Below, in pieces: positions 39,187 through 47,438 of a stretch of 64,000 nucleotides of DNA. Every line of letters starts with the position of its first letter. Position 1 is the stretch's first letter. The position numbers were made by a program, and so were the translations under genes. Source of the DNA: Tautonia marina (GTDB lineage: Bacteria; Planctomycetota; Planctomycetia; Isosphaerales; Isosphaeraceae); assembly GCF_009177065.1 (NCBI RefSeq), contig NZ_WEZF01000015.1, positions 1 to 64,000 of the forward strand. The letters are read 5' to 3'. The notes beneath the pieces are model-generated. The model saw only the letters and a program-made list of their open reading frames with translations. It had not been told where the DNA came from and ran no database searches.

Positions 39187-39996
39187 ATGCTCCGCCCCAG
39201 CCGATCGACCATCAAGCTCAAGAGCCCCCGAGAGATCGGCCTGATGCGAGAGGCCGGCAAGGTCGTCGCCGAGGCCCTGGCCCGTGTCCGAGAACTGGCC
39301 GTGCCCGGCGGCACCACCGCCGAGATGAACGAGGCCGTCGCCGCCATCTTCCAGCGGCACAACGCCACCCCCCTGTTCCTCAACTACCCGAGCCCCACCA
39401 AGGGGGTCCGCCCCTTCCCCGCCGTCATCTGCGCCAGCGTCAACGACGCTGTCGTCCACGGCATCCCCACCCGTCGCCCCCTCGAAGACGGTGACATCAT
39501 CTCCATCGACACCGGCTGCCGGATCAACGGCTGGTGCGGCGACTCGGCCATCACCCTGGCCATCGGTCAGATTTCCGAGGAAAACCAGCGCCTGCTCGAT
39601 GTCACCCGGGAAACCCTCGACCTGAGCATCCGCGCCATGGAGCGCTGCGAGACCTGGGCCGATGTTGCCAGCCTGATGGAACGCTACGTCAAGTCGCAGC
39701 ACATGCATGTCATCGAGAAGTTCGTCGGCCACGGCATCGGCCGCGACATGCACGAGGAACCCCAGGTCCCGAACTTCGTCAGCAAGGCCCTCCGCCGCAA
39801 CGACTTCAAGCTCGAACCCGGCATCGTCCTCGCCATCGAGCCGATGGTCGCCCTCGGCACCAAGCACGTCAAGGCCCTCTCCGACGGCTGGACCATCGTC
39901 ACCAAGGACGGCCTCTCCGCCGCCCACTTCGAACACACCGTCGCCATGACCCCCGACGGCCCGAAGATCCTCACCCTGCCCGAGGGCCTCGACTGA
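39187..39996 (+). CDS. map: Methionine aminopeptidase, type I
   Basis: A 269-residue MetAP that removes the N-terminal Met of new proteins. The metal ligands are Asp108 (IDTG), Asp119 (GDSAIT), His182 (GHGIGRDMHE), Glu218 (AIEPM) and Glu249 (HFEHT), with His91 in VVHGIP. It follows secY by 54 nt, in the place usually shared with adk. infA, which usually follows map, is replaced here by a HicB-like gene. Confidence 0.95.
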   Translation: MLRPSRSTIKLKSPREIGLMREAGKVVAEALARVRELAVPGGTTAEMNEAVAAIFQRHNATPLFLNYPSPTKGVRPFPAVICASVNDAVVHGIPTRRPLEDGDIISIDTGCRINGWCGDSAITLAIGQISEENQRLLDVTRETLDLSIRAMERCETWADVASLMERYVKSQHMHVIEKFVGHGIGRDMHEEPQVPNFVSKALRRNDFKLEPGIVLAIEPMVALGTKHVKALSDGWTIVTKDGLSAAHFEHTVAMTPDGPKILTLPEGLD

Positions 39997-40062
39997 CGTT
40001 TCGTTAACCCTCCCTGAGCAATCACCGCTCACTCACTCGACACCCTCGAAGGCCTCAGCGTG

Positions 40063-40281
40063 ATGCTCCCCAACCATCCGTTGTGTCTTGAGGTCGAGCA
40101 GGAAGAGGACGGTCGTTGGATCGCTGAGATTGGCGAACTTCACGGCGCCTTGGCCTACGGATCGACGCGATCCGAGGCGATCGCTCGTGTGGAGGCCTTG
40201 GCATTGCGAGTGCTTGCCGACCGCCTTGAACATGGTGAACCCGCTCCGAAGCTTGACCTCCTTTTCGCCCCTTCCCGATGA
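40063..40281 (+). CDS. HicB-like antitoxin
   Basis: A 72-residue protein with the HicB half fold: LCLEVEQEEDGRWIAEIGEL then G(A)LAYGSTRSEAIARVEALAL. The usual C-terminal ribbon-helix-helix DNA-binding part is absent, as in short HicB-like proteins. Start ATG 40063 (GTG 40060 is an alternative) after GAAGG. Its TGA overlaps the ATG of the following HicA-like frame by 2 nt. An odd guest inside a ribosomal gene cluster. Confidence 0.7.
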   Translation: MLPNHPLCLEVEQEEDGRWIAEIGELHGALAYGSTRSEAIARVEALALRVLADRLEHGEPAPKLDLLFAPSR

Positions 40282-40494
40282 GTCGGTGGCCTTCGACGAA
40301 CGCGAAGCGAGTCCTGGCCGCATTGCGTCGCATCGGTTGGTCCGTAACGTGTCAGGTCGGAGGTTCCCACCGAGTCCTTGCACGCGACGGCTGGCCCGAT
40401 TCTATGTTCTCTTTGTCATGACAGCGAAGAGATCGGGCCTCACATGCTGGGCAGTATCGCCAAGCAAGTGGGGCTTACCCCGCACGATCTTTGA
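40278..40494 (+). pseudogene. HicA-like toxin, frameshifted
   Basis: The frame from ATG 40278 reads MSRWPSTNAKRVLAALRRIG and then GGSHRVLARDGWPDSMFSLS with a stop at 40421. In the +1 frame the expected remainder continues as CHDSEEIGPHMLGSIAKQVG and then LTPHDL to a stop at 40494. Deleting one base near 40415 (CTTTGTCATG) restores a single 71-residue HicA-like protein with GSH near residue 34. So the toxin gene has a one-base insertion, unless the site frameshifts or the base is a sequencing error. The catalytic His is before the shift. Confidence 0.7.
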
Positions 40495-40598
40495 ACCGAT
40501 TCCTCATGCCTTGGGGCACGGCCCCCCGACAAGCCCCAGGCCAGTCGCCCGATGACCTCCAACCGATCCGAATTCCGATTGTTTTGGTCGCAACGGAC

Positions 40599-40627
40599 TT
40601 GCAAGAGAACAATCGTCTCGATACAGT
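40599..40627 (+). promoter_or_regulatory. Candidate promoter of the rpmJ-rpsM-rpsK-rpsD unit
   Basis: TTGCAA (40599-40604) and TACAGT (40622-40627) are 17 bp apart, each matching four of six consensus bases. About 110 nt of leader follow, including a hairpin CATGCCC-TTTG-GGGCATG at 40686-40703, before rpmJ. Confidence 0.4.
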
Positions 40628-40744
40628 AGTCGAATTCCCCCCGGTCTGCGGCGCGCGCCGGTCGGCCGGCATACCCTCGCGCCAACATGCCCTTTGGGGC
40701 ATGCTTGCGAAGCGATTGTTCTGAAGAAAGACGGGACTGGAGCG

Positions 40745-40861
40745 ATGAAGGTCCGATCAAGCGTCAGACGTATTTGCGAAAGCTGCATCATCGTGCGGCG
40801 CCGGGGCAAAGTGTACGTCATTTGCAAGAGCAACCCCAAGCACAAGCAGCGGCAAGGCTGA
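40745..40861 (+). CDS. rpmJ: 50S ribosomal protein L36
   Basis: A 38-residue L36: [20 protein letters not shown], then [18 protein letters not shown]. Three cysteines and one histidine (CESC, C, H) form the zinc site of the C+ form. GGGACTGGAG precedes the ATG at 40745. Place between infA/map and rpsM is the standard one. One residue longer than most L36 proteins. Confidence 0.95.
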   Translation: MKVRSSVRRICESCIIVRRRGKVYVICKSNPKHKQRQG

Positions 40862-40938
40862 GCCGGCTCTCTCCATTGGAATCGTGTGATCACGATCGAA
40901 TGAAGCCGAGCCCCGGCCCTCCCGGAGGAACAGGACGG

Positions 40939-41322
40939 ATGCCTCGTATCCTGGGCGTCGATATTCCCAACGACAAGAAGATCCGGATCTCGCTGCGATA
41001 CCTCTACGGCATCGGCCCGTTCCTGGCCGATCAGCTCTGCGAGCGCACTGAGATCGACCCTGAGAAGCGGGCCCGCGACCTGTCCGACGACGAGCTGGCG
41101 AAGCTCATCGCTCTGCTGGACAGCGAGTACACGGTCGAAGGCCAGTTGCAGCGGGTCGTGCAGCAAAACATCGCTCGACTGCGAGACATCAACTGCTACC
41201 GGGGTTTCCGGCACCGCCGTGGCCTTCCGGTCCGCGGCCAGCGAACCCAGACCAATGCCCGCACCCGCAAAGGTCCTCGGAAGACCGTTGCCGGGAAGAA
41301 GGGCGTCAAGGATATGCGTTAA
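40939..41322 (+). CDS. rpsM: 30S ribosomal protein S13
   Basis: A 127-residue S13. MPRILGVDIPNDKKIRISLR, YLYGIG (helix-hairpin-helix) and RGLPVRGQRTQTNARTRKGP are diagnostic. The ATG at 40939 follows GGAGGAACAGG; an upstream in-frame start at 40687 would run through rpmJ. S13 bridges the subunits at the 30S head. Confidence 0.97.
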   Translation: MPRILGVDIPNDKKIRISLRYLYGIGPFLADQLCERTEIDPEKRARDLSDDELAKLIALLDSEYTVEGQLQRVVQQNIARLRDINCYRGFRHRRGLPVRGQRTQTNARTRKGPRKTVAGKKGVKDMR

Positions 41323-41552
41323 GCCGAGTCGCACCGCGCCGGCAAGCCGCATCCCTGCCCTTCGTTCGGATCGGCTCGCCGCGGCCCTGACTCGTGCTCC
41401 TTTGGGTTCCGCGGGCCCTCGCCTCGGAGCCTTTCGCCCGGCACCGGCCGGGCGCGTTCGTTCCATCGGAACGGATCTCGCCAGCCATCTTTGCGATCGG
41501 TCGGAATCGATCAGCAGTTTTCAAGGACCTTCAAGAGCGGAGCAGCCCAGCG

Positions 41553-41933
41553 GTGGCCAAGGCCAAGAAGCGGAAGACGCGCCGCAACGTCAGTCGCGCG
41601 GTCGTGCATATCAAGGCGACGTTCAACAACACACTGGTGACGGTCACCGACCCCAACGGCGATACCCTCTGCTGGGCTTCCAGCGGCACCGTCGGCTTCA
41701 AGGGGAGCCGCAAGAGCACCCCCTTCGCCGCCCAGCGTGCCGCCGAGGTTTCGGCCTCGGCCGCCACGAAGTTCGGCGTCAAAGAGGTCGAAGTTCGCGT
41801 CAAGGGTCCCGGCTCGGGCCGCGAAAGTGCGATTACCGCACTGCAGGCCGCCGGCCTCTCGATCAAGGCGATCGAAGACGTCACCCCCTTGCCTCACAAC
41901 GGCTGCCGACCGCCCAAGAAACGACGGGTCTGA
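41553..41933 (+). CDS. rpsK: 30S ribosomal protein S11
   Basis: A 126-residue S11. [20 protein letters not shown] and the C-terminal [18 protein letters not shown] are characteristic. The GTG at 41553 gives the normal N-terminus (basic [10 protein letters not shown]); the 230-nt spacer upstream is unusually long and has no supported gene. Confidence 0.96.
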   Translation: MAKAKKRKTRRNVSRAVVHIKATFNNTLVTVTDPNGDTLCWASSGTVGFKGSRKSTPFAAQRAAEVSASAATKFGVKEVEVRVKGPGSGRESAITALQAAGLSIKAIEDVTPLPHNGCRPPKKRRV

Positions 41934-42085
41934 TCGGTCGGTCAAGTCACTCGCCTCGCCTCGTTCGGATCGGTCTCGGCTGCCCTTGGTGACGGCCCCT
42001 CCGATCCGGCCCGAATCATCATCGGACGACTCAGGTACGCATCAGCTCGGCTCGTACATTTATATTGGTTTGAGAATCGAGGATC

Positions 42086-42715
42086 ATGGGACGCCACATC
42101 GGACCCGTCTGCCGGCTCTGCCGCCGCGAGGGGATCAAGCTGTTCCTCAAGGGCACCCGCTGCGACTCGCCCAAGTGCGCCGTGGAGCGCCGCGATGGCC
42201 CACCCGGCCAGCAGCAGTACCGCCGCGGTAAGCCGAGCGAGTACTCCATCCGCCTGCGAGAGAAGCAGAAGGTCAAGCGCTACTACGGCGTCTTCGAGCG
42301 CCAGTTCCGCCGCTATTACGACATGGCCAGCCGTCGGCCCGGCAACACCGGCGACGTCTTGATGGCCCTGCTCGAACGGCGGCTCGACAATGTCGTCACC
42401 TTGCTGGGCTTCGCGGTCAGCCGCCCCTCGGCCCGCCAGCTCGTTCGCCACGGCCACATCCTGGTCAACGGCCGCAAGACCGACATCCCGAGCTACCTGG
42501 TCAAGCCTGGCGACATCATCAAGGTCAAGGAACGCGAGGAATCCCAGAACCTCGTCACCGCGGCCCTGAACATGGAAGGCTTGCCCCCGGTGCCCGACTG
42601 GCTCGATCGCGCCGGCTCCGAAGCGGGCGAGGCCCGCGTCAACCGCTTGCCCTCGATCCAGGATGTCTCCTTGCCGGTCACGCCTCAGCTGATCGTCGAG
42701 CTTCTGAGCCGCTAA
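42086..42715 (+). CDS. rpsD: 30S ribosomal protein S4
   Basis: A 209-residue S4. The N-terminal zinc site CRLC...CDSPKC (residues 9-32) marks the C+ form. The S4 RNA-binding domain RRLDNVVTLLGFAVSRPSAR followed by HGHILVNGRK is conserved. S4 starts 30S assembly and in E. coli represses the alpha operon. Two terminator structures follow before rpoA. Confidence 0.96.
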   Translation: MGRHIGPVCRLCRREGIKLFLKGTRCDSPKCAVERRDGPPGQQQYRRGKPSEYSIRLREKQKVKRYYGVFERQFRRYYDMASRRPGNTGDVLMALLERRLDNVVTLLGFAVSRPSARQLVRHGHILVNGRKTDIPSYLVKPGDIIKVKEREESQNLVTAALNMEGLPPVPDWLDRAGSEAGEARVNRLPSIQDVSLPVTPQLIVELLSR

Positions 42716-42770
42716 GGCATCGCCAGGCGCCTCGACCCGATCGTCCCGATTTTTTTCCTCGGGGTGATTC

Positions 42771-42794
42771 GGTCGGGGGCCTCGACCTTTTTTT
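42771..42794 (+). terminator. Intrinsic terminator after rpsD
   Basis: GGTCGG (42771-42776) and TCGACC (42782-42787) form a short stem (one G-U) with a GGGCC loop, followed at once by seven T residues (42788-42794). It is weaker than the second terminator at 42903-42932 but lies 56 nt after the rpsD stop. Confidence 0.5.
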
Positions 42795-42850
42795 GCTTGC
42801 TCGCTCGCTCTTGCTTGCACGTGCCATCGAAACCGAATTCGGGACGGGGA

Positions 42851-42967
42851 TTCACCGCGGAGAACGCAGAGGACGCCGAGGCAGACCCCCGGGGATCTCC
42901 CCACGGCGGCGCCCCCCCGCCGCCGTTTTTTTGTCCCCGAGAACCCCGCTGCGTCCTCTGCGGTGAA
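42851..42967. repeat. Inverted repeat of the 'ACCGCAGAGGACGC' intergenic family between rpsD and rpoA
   Basis: The left arm has TTCACCGC (42851) followed by degenerate 9-bp units GCGGAGAAC, GCAGAGGAC and GCCGAGGCA; the right arm GCGTCCTCTGCGGTGAA (42951-42967) is complementary to TTCACCGC plus AGAGGACGC. This element type occurs in intergenic regions of many bacteria. Its loop contains the intrinsic terminator at 42903-42932, and it ends 20 nt before the rpoA start codon. Confidence 0.75.
42903..42932 (+). terminator. Strong intrinsic terminator upstream of rpoA
   Basis: ACGGCGGCG (42903-42911) and CGCCGCCGT (42918-42926) are perfectly complementary with a six-C loop, and the run of seven T residues (42926-42932) follows. 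It would end transcription coming from rpsM-rpsK-rpsD before rpoA. Confidence 0.8.
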
Positions 42968-42987
42968 TTTGGGAGCCTGATTCAGCC

Positions 42988-43986
42988 ATGCGCATCCGTT
43001 GGCGAGGCCTGGAACTGCCCAGCCGGGTCACCTGCAACCGCGAGACCCTCACGGACACCTTCGGCGAATTCCACGTCGAACCGTTCGAACGCGGTTTCGG
43101 CCATACTGTCGGCAACAGTCTCCGACGCATCCTGCTGTCGAGCCTCGAAGGCAGCGCCGTCACCACGATCAAAATCCAGGGCGTGCAGCACGAGTTCTCC
43201 ACCATCCCCGGGATGGTCGAGGACATCACCGACCTGGTCCTGAACCTCAAAGGCCTGATCGTCAAGAACCATTCCGACCAGCCCCGGACCATCCGCATCG
43301 AACGCGATCGCCGAGGCGTCGTCACCGCTGCCGACATCCTGCACGATGAATCGGTCGTCGTCTTCAACCCCGACCACATCCTCTGCACCCTGACCGACGA
43401 TGTTCCGCTGAACATCCAGATGACCGTCGAAAATGGTCGAGGCTATCGACCCGCCGCCGAAGGCCACACCGACGACCTCGAAGTCGGGGCCATCCCCATC
43501 GACGCCATCTTCAGCCCCGTGACCCGCGTCGAATATCGCGTGCACGATACCCGCGTCGGTCAGCGCACCAACTACGACCAGCTCTCGATGCGTATCTGGA
43601 CGACCGGCACCCTGAAGCCCGAAATGGCTCTGGTCGAGGCCGCCAAGATCCTTCGCAAGCACCTCAATCCCTTCGTCCAGTACTACGAGCCTGGTCCCGG
43701 CCTGCCCTCCGACGGTACCGGCGGCTTCGAAAGTGGCAGCTACAGTGGCGGCGTCGACATGGAAACCGAGCGCAAGCTCAACATGTCGCTCGCCGAGCTC
43801 GAACTCTCGGTTCGGGCCACCAACTGCCTCGAAAGCGAAGGGATCACCACCGTTCGCGACCTCGTCAGCCGATCCGAAGATCAACTGCTCGGCGTCCGCA
43901 ACTTCGGCGAGACGACCCTCAAGGAAGTCCGCATCAAGCTCCAGGAAATCGGCCTTGACCTCGGTATGGCCGACGCCCGTCGTTAA
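42988..43986 (+). CDS. rpoA: DNA-directed RNA polymerase subunit alpha
   Basis: A 332-residue alpha subunit, the scaffold for RNA polymerase assembly. The N-terminal domain carries [20 protein letters not shown]; the C-terminal domain (from about 260) has [20 protein letters not shown] and [15 protein letters not shown], which bind UP elements and activators. The ATG follows GGGAGCC. Only 55 nt separate it from the strong terminator, so its promoter must overlap the repeat element or some readthrough must occur. Confidence 0.97.
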   Translation: MRIRWRGLELPSRVTCNRETLTDTFGEFHVEPFERGFGHTVGNSLRRILLSSLEGSAVTTIKIQGVQHEFSTIPGMVEDITDLVLNLKGLIVKNHSDQPRTIRIERDRRGVVTAADILHDESVVVFNPDHILCTLTDDVPLNIQMTVENGRGYRPAAEGHTDDLEVGAIPIDAIFSPVTRVEYRVHDTRVGQRTNYDQLSMRIWTTGTLKPEMALVEAAKILRKHLNPFVQYYEPGPGLPSDGTGGFESGSYSGGVDMETERKLNMSLAELELSVRATNCLESEGITTVRDLVSRSEDQLLGVRNFGETTLKEVRIKLQEIGLDLGMADARR

Positions 43987-43995
43987 TGTCTTTTT

Positions 43996-44128
<133 letters not shown>

Positions 44129-44138
44129 AACCCAAGCC

Positions 44139-44597
44139 ATGCGTCACCGGAAAGCCGGACGAAAGTTCAAGCGAACCCCCGAGCATCGTCGGATGCTCCT
44201 GCGCAACCTGGCCACCTCGCTGTTCGAGCACGAGCGGATTGAGACGACGCAGGCCAAGGCCAAGGACCTTCAGCCATACGCCGAGAAGCTCATCACCCTG
44301 GCCGTCCGCGGCCTGCGACGCCAGAAGGCCCTCGGTGGTGACGACGCCGACAAGATGCCCCTGGCCGAGTTCCGCCGCAGCCTCGCCGTCCTGACCCGCA
44401 AGGACATCGCCTACAAGCTCTTCCAGGAAATCGCCCCGCGCTACCTGGAACGCCCCGGCGGCTACTCCCGCATTTACAAGCTCGCGCACCGTCGCCAGGG
44501 GGATTGCTCCCCCATGGCCCTCATCGAGCTGATTCCCGCCGATGAGCCGGTTCGCTCCAAGAGCGTCCAGCCCGAGGTTGTCGGCACCACCGCCTGA
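44139..44597 (+). CDS. rplQ: 50S ribosomal protein L17
   Basis: A 152-residue L17 with a C-terminal extension over the usual 115-130. MRHRKAGRKFKRTPEHRRML, LFEHERIETTQAKAKDLQPY and RPGGYSRIYKLAHRRQGDC-like end are conserved. Last gene of the cluster; a terminator follows. Confidence 0.96.
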   Translation: MRHRKAGRKFKRTPEHRRMLLRNLATSLFEHERIETTQAKAKDLQPYAEKLITLAVRGLRRQKALGGDDADKMPLAEFRRSLAVLTRKDIAYKLFQEIAPRYLERPGGYSRIYKLAHRRQGDCSPMALIELIPADEPVRSKSVQPEVVGTTA

Positions 44598-44649
44598 CCT
44601 TGAGCGTGCCGGTCCCTTCGGTCATGAACATGATCGCAGAACCTTGAGA

Positions 44650-44696
44650 GAGTTGAGGGCAGACTCCCGCGTCTTGCCCTCGACTCTTTCTTCGTT
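44650..44696 (+). terminator. Intrinsic terminator after rplQ
   Basis: GAGTTGAGGGCAGAC (44650-44664) pairs with GTCTTGCCCTCGACTC (44671-44686) over about 15 bp with one G-U and one bulge, loop TCCCGC, followed by the T-rich tail TTTCTTCGTTT. It ends the rpoA-rplQ transcript. Confidence 0.7.
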
Positions 44697-44772
44697 TGAT
44701 TCGAACGCTGGTCCATTTCCCTCCGTCACCTTTCTCTCCACGATGCCCGGCCGTTCGAGGAGTCTCGCACCC

Positions 44773-45216
44773 ATGTCCTACGACCCTCAGAACATCTTCG
44801 CCAAAATCCTCCGCGGCGAGATTCCGGCCGCGAAGGTCCTCGAAACCGATCACGCTCTGGCCTTCCTCGACATCGGGCCGGTCAACAAGGGGCACGTCCT
44901 GATCATCCCCAAGACCGAGGCCGCCTCCCTCTCCGACCTCTCCGACGACCTTGCCGCGCACGTCGGCTCCCTCCTCCCCCGCCTCTGTCGCGCCGTCAAG
45001 CAGGCCACCGGGGCCGACGCCCTGAACATCGTCGTCAATCACGGCGAGGCCGCCGGCCAGACCGTCCACCACGTCCACTGGCACATCATCCCCCGCTTCT
45101 CCGGCGACGCCGTCCACTGGCCCTGGCCGCACCAGGCGTACTCGGGAGACGAGATGGAGCAGATGCGCTCCCGCATCGCCCAGTCCCTCGACGACGCCAA
45201 CACCACCGGCTCCTGA
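44773..45216 (+). CDS. HIT-family nucleotide hydrolase/transferase
   Basis: A 147-residue histidine-triad protein. The triad HVHWH (His100, His102, His104) follows GEAAGQTVH, and FLDIGPVNKGHVLIIPK is the conserved N-terminal block. Closest by length to the Hint/PKCI and HIT branches that hydrolyse purine nucleoside phosphoramidates or dinucleoside polyphosphates. The ATG at 44773 follows GAGGAG; the frame open to 44542 covers the rplQ terminator and is not coding. Confidence 0.9.
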   Translation: MSYDPQNIFAKILRGEIPAAKVLETDHALAFLDIGPVNKGHVLIIPKTEAASLSDLSDDLAAHVGSLLPRLCRAVKQATGADALNIVVNHGEAAGQTVHHVHWHIIPRFSGDAVHWPWPHQAYSGDEMEQMRSRIAQSLDDANTTGS

Positions 45217-45498
45217 TTATCATCCTCGCGGCCCCGTTTTTCGGGCCGTTCGATCCCGATCCGACGGCCCTCCACCGGTGGCCTCGACCGCGATCGCCGC
45301 GTGATGTTCGCCGGTTCCGATCGACCTGGACGGACTTTTGATCGCCGCGATGCGCCACGGTAATGCTCGCCTCCCTGTAAGCCCTCGCGATGTTCGGGTC
45401 TTTATCTTCTGTGGATGCGATCGAGAGCCTTCCACAGGTTCGCAACGTCGCAGAGGCCTGCGCGCCACGAATCCCCAAGACCCAGAGGGAGAAATCGT

Positions 45499-46401
45499 AT
45501 GGCGAAGACGAAAAATCCATGGCAAGCCAGGGGCTCGGACGCAACGCAATCGAACCTATATGCCGCCCCCGTTGAAACCCCGACGTCCTCGACTCCAGCC
45601 ACTGACCTTGCCGTCGGTGAGCCGAGGAACGTAACCATCCGCTTCGGCCACCTGAGCGGCGCGTTCAAGGTGGCCTCGCGACAGCAAAGAACCTGGATTC
45701 TGATCCTCCTGGTCCTGGTCGTTCTGGGAGCCGTCGCCAATCTGATCCTGGCCTTCGGACTGGGGGGCCTCTCGGGGGCGATCGGAATTCCCGCCGGCGC
45801 AGTGGATGCCTCGGCGGCTTCCTTCAACGCGGCCGACCTGCTGATCCAGGGCGTCACCTTCCTGTCCGCTACGGTGGTTTCCGCCTTTTTCCTCGGCGGC
45901 CTGTTCCGCACTGCCTGCAAGCAGGTCCGCGGCAAACCGATCGCGGTCGGTGACCTGTTCGGGGCGATCGACGTCTTCGGGCAGGTCTTCCTCGTGACGC
46001 TCTTGATCGAAGTCCTCACGTCGATCGCGGTCAGCGTGGTGGTCATTCCCTTCGGAATCGCCTTTGCTATGCTCCCGCCCCGCGATGCCCCGCTCGCCCT
46101 TCTGGGAGCTTTGGTCTTCGGAATGATCGCCTTTGCCCTCGTCACCAGCCGCTTGATGCTGGCGATCCCGTTGGTGGTCGACGGTCGGCAAACGGCCGTG
46201 GCCGCGATTCGCAAGAGCTGGGTCGCCCTGCGCGGTCAGACCCTCGCGGCGATTGTCTTCAACGTCCTCGCGGCAATCCTCTCGGGCCTGGGGGCGATTC
46301 TCCTGGGCGTCGGGCTCCTCCTCACGTTCCCGATCTATTACGTCGCGATCGCCCTGGTCTATCGCGATCTGTTCCTGGGGAAGTTCGGCGAGACGGCCTG
46401 A
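45499..46401 (+). CDS. Polytopic membrane protein, unknown
   Basis: A 300-residue protein with a polar N-terminus (about 60 residues, serine/threonine/proline-rich) and five or six membrane helices from about residue 65, e.g. WILILLVLVVLGAVANLIL, FLVTLLIEVLTSIAVSVVVI and AAILSGLGAILLGVGLLLTF. The pattern of glycine-rich helices with short loops resembles DUF975/'glycerophosphodiesterase membrane domain'-like proteins, but I cannot assign a family. GAGGGAGA precedes ATG 45499. The 282-nt gap before it shows no clear feature. Confidence 0.65.
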   Translation: MAKTKNPWQARGSDATQSNLYAAPVETPTSSTPATDLAVGEPRNVTIRFGHLSGAFKVASRQQRTWILILLVLVVLGAVANLILAFGLGGLSGAIGIPAGAVDASAASFNAADLLIQGVTFLSATVVSAFFLGGLFRTACKQVRGKPIAVGDLFGAIDVFGQVFLVTLLIEVLTSIAVSVVVIPFGIAFAMLPPRDAPLALLGALVFGMIAFALVTSRLMLAIPLVVDGRQTAVAAIRKSWVALRGQTLAAIVFNVLAAILSGLGAILLGVGLLLTFPIYYVAIALVYRDLFLGKFGETA

Positions 46402-46435
46402 GCCCACAGTTTCGGAGTTCGACATAACCCACGCG

Positions 46436-46466
46436 TCAGGTCCCGCGACTCGCGGACGGGGCCTGA
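46436..46466 (+). terminator. Hairpin between the membrane protein and the TPM-domain gene
   Basis: TCAGGTCCCG (46436-46445) pairs with CGGGGCCTGA (46457-46466), 10 bp with one G-U; the loop itself contains CGCG-ACT-CGCG overlap. No T tract follows. Lies 30 nt before the next start codon, so it could also act on translation. Confidence 0.35.
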
Positions 46467-46496
46467 TGAGTCCGCATCCTGAGAGCGGAGGTCCCC

Positions 46497-47423
46497 ATGC
46501 TCGATCGACTCGGCCTTGCGGCTTCCGTCCTCGCCGCCCTCCTGATCGCCCCGGCTTCGGCCGCCGACATCCCGCCGGTGCCCGCCGAGAACGGGGTCGG
46601 ACAGTTCACGCATGATTATGCCAAGGTGCTCGACGAGCCGGCCCAGGCCCGCATCGCCGAGGCTCAGCGCGCCGCCTTCGAGCAGCACGACACGCCGATC
46701 ATCGTCGTCACCATCACCGCGATGGCCGCCTACAACCACCAGGGGCCGATCGAGCCGCTCGCCCGAGAATGGTTCGACGCCTGGCAGATCGGCACGCTCA
46801 ACCGTCCCGGAGGGGCCAACAAGGGGATCCTCGTACTTGTCAGCCTCGGCGACCGCAAGGCCCGCATCGAGCTGGGGGCCGACTGGGGACACCGCTGGGA
46901 CGAGTTCTCCCAGGGGGTGATGGACACCGACATGATCCCTCGCTTCAAGCAAGGCGACTACAGCGGGGGCATTGCCGCAGGCGTTTCCTCGCTCGCCGAA
47001 CTGGCCGCGATCGGTCCCAACGGATCGCCGCCGAAGCCGGACCTCGGGCAACGCATCAAGGGAGAGGTCCGCCACCTTTCGCAGGCCAACGGCCTTCCTC
47101 TGGTCCTTATCGGAGCCTTCTTCGGCCTGGGAATCCTCGTTCTCGTGCTTGGTATCTTTGCTCCCCAGCTCGGATTCCCGGAAAACAATCGGAAATGGCT
47201 CATTTTTGGGGGGATTGGCCTGATGGCCGCCGCCTTCTTCGGCTGGCTCGTCCTGATCGCCACGGCCGTACTCCTGAGCATGCGATACGGCCCCTCGGGC
47301 GGCGGTTTTCACCCCCGGGGCGGCGGAGGCGGAGGCTTCAGCGGCGGTGGAGGCGGCGGCTACAGCGGCGGAGGCTTCAGCGGGGGGTCTTCCGGCGGAG
47401 GCGGGGCCAGCGGGGGCTGGTGA
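46497..47423 (+). CDS. TPM-domain (YgcG-like) membrane protein with Gly-rich tail
   Basis: A 308-residue protein. Signal peptide at residues 1-22 (LAALLIAPASAA), then a TPM domain at about 33-165 (GQFTHDYAKVLDEPAQARI, TPIIVVTITAMA, NKGILVLVSLGDRKARIELG). Two membrane helices follow (about 200-222 and 235-260), then a tail of GGGGGGFSGGGGGGYSGG type. This layout is that of YgcG/DUF2207-neighbour TPM proteins, linked in some bacteria to membrane protein quality control or photosystem repair. It ends 15 nt before a convergent gene. Confidence 0.85.
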   Translation: MLDRLGLAASVLAALLIAPASAADIPPVPAENGVGQFTHDYAKVLDEPAQARIAEAQRAAFEQHDTPIIVVTITAMAAYNHQGPIEPLAREWFDAWQIGTLNRPGGANKGILVLVSLGDRKARIELGADWGHRWDEFSQGVMDTDMIPRFKQGDYSGGIAAGVSSLAELAAIGPNGSPPKPDLGQRIKGEVRHLSQANGLPLVLIGAFFGLGILVLVLGIFAPQLGFPENNRKWLIFGGIGLMAAAFFGWLVLIATAVLLSMRYGPSGGGFHPRGGGGGGFSGGGGGGYSGGGFSGGSSGGGGASGGW

Positions 47424-47438
47424 AGCCCGGCCGGCCGA

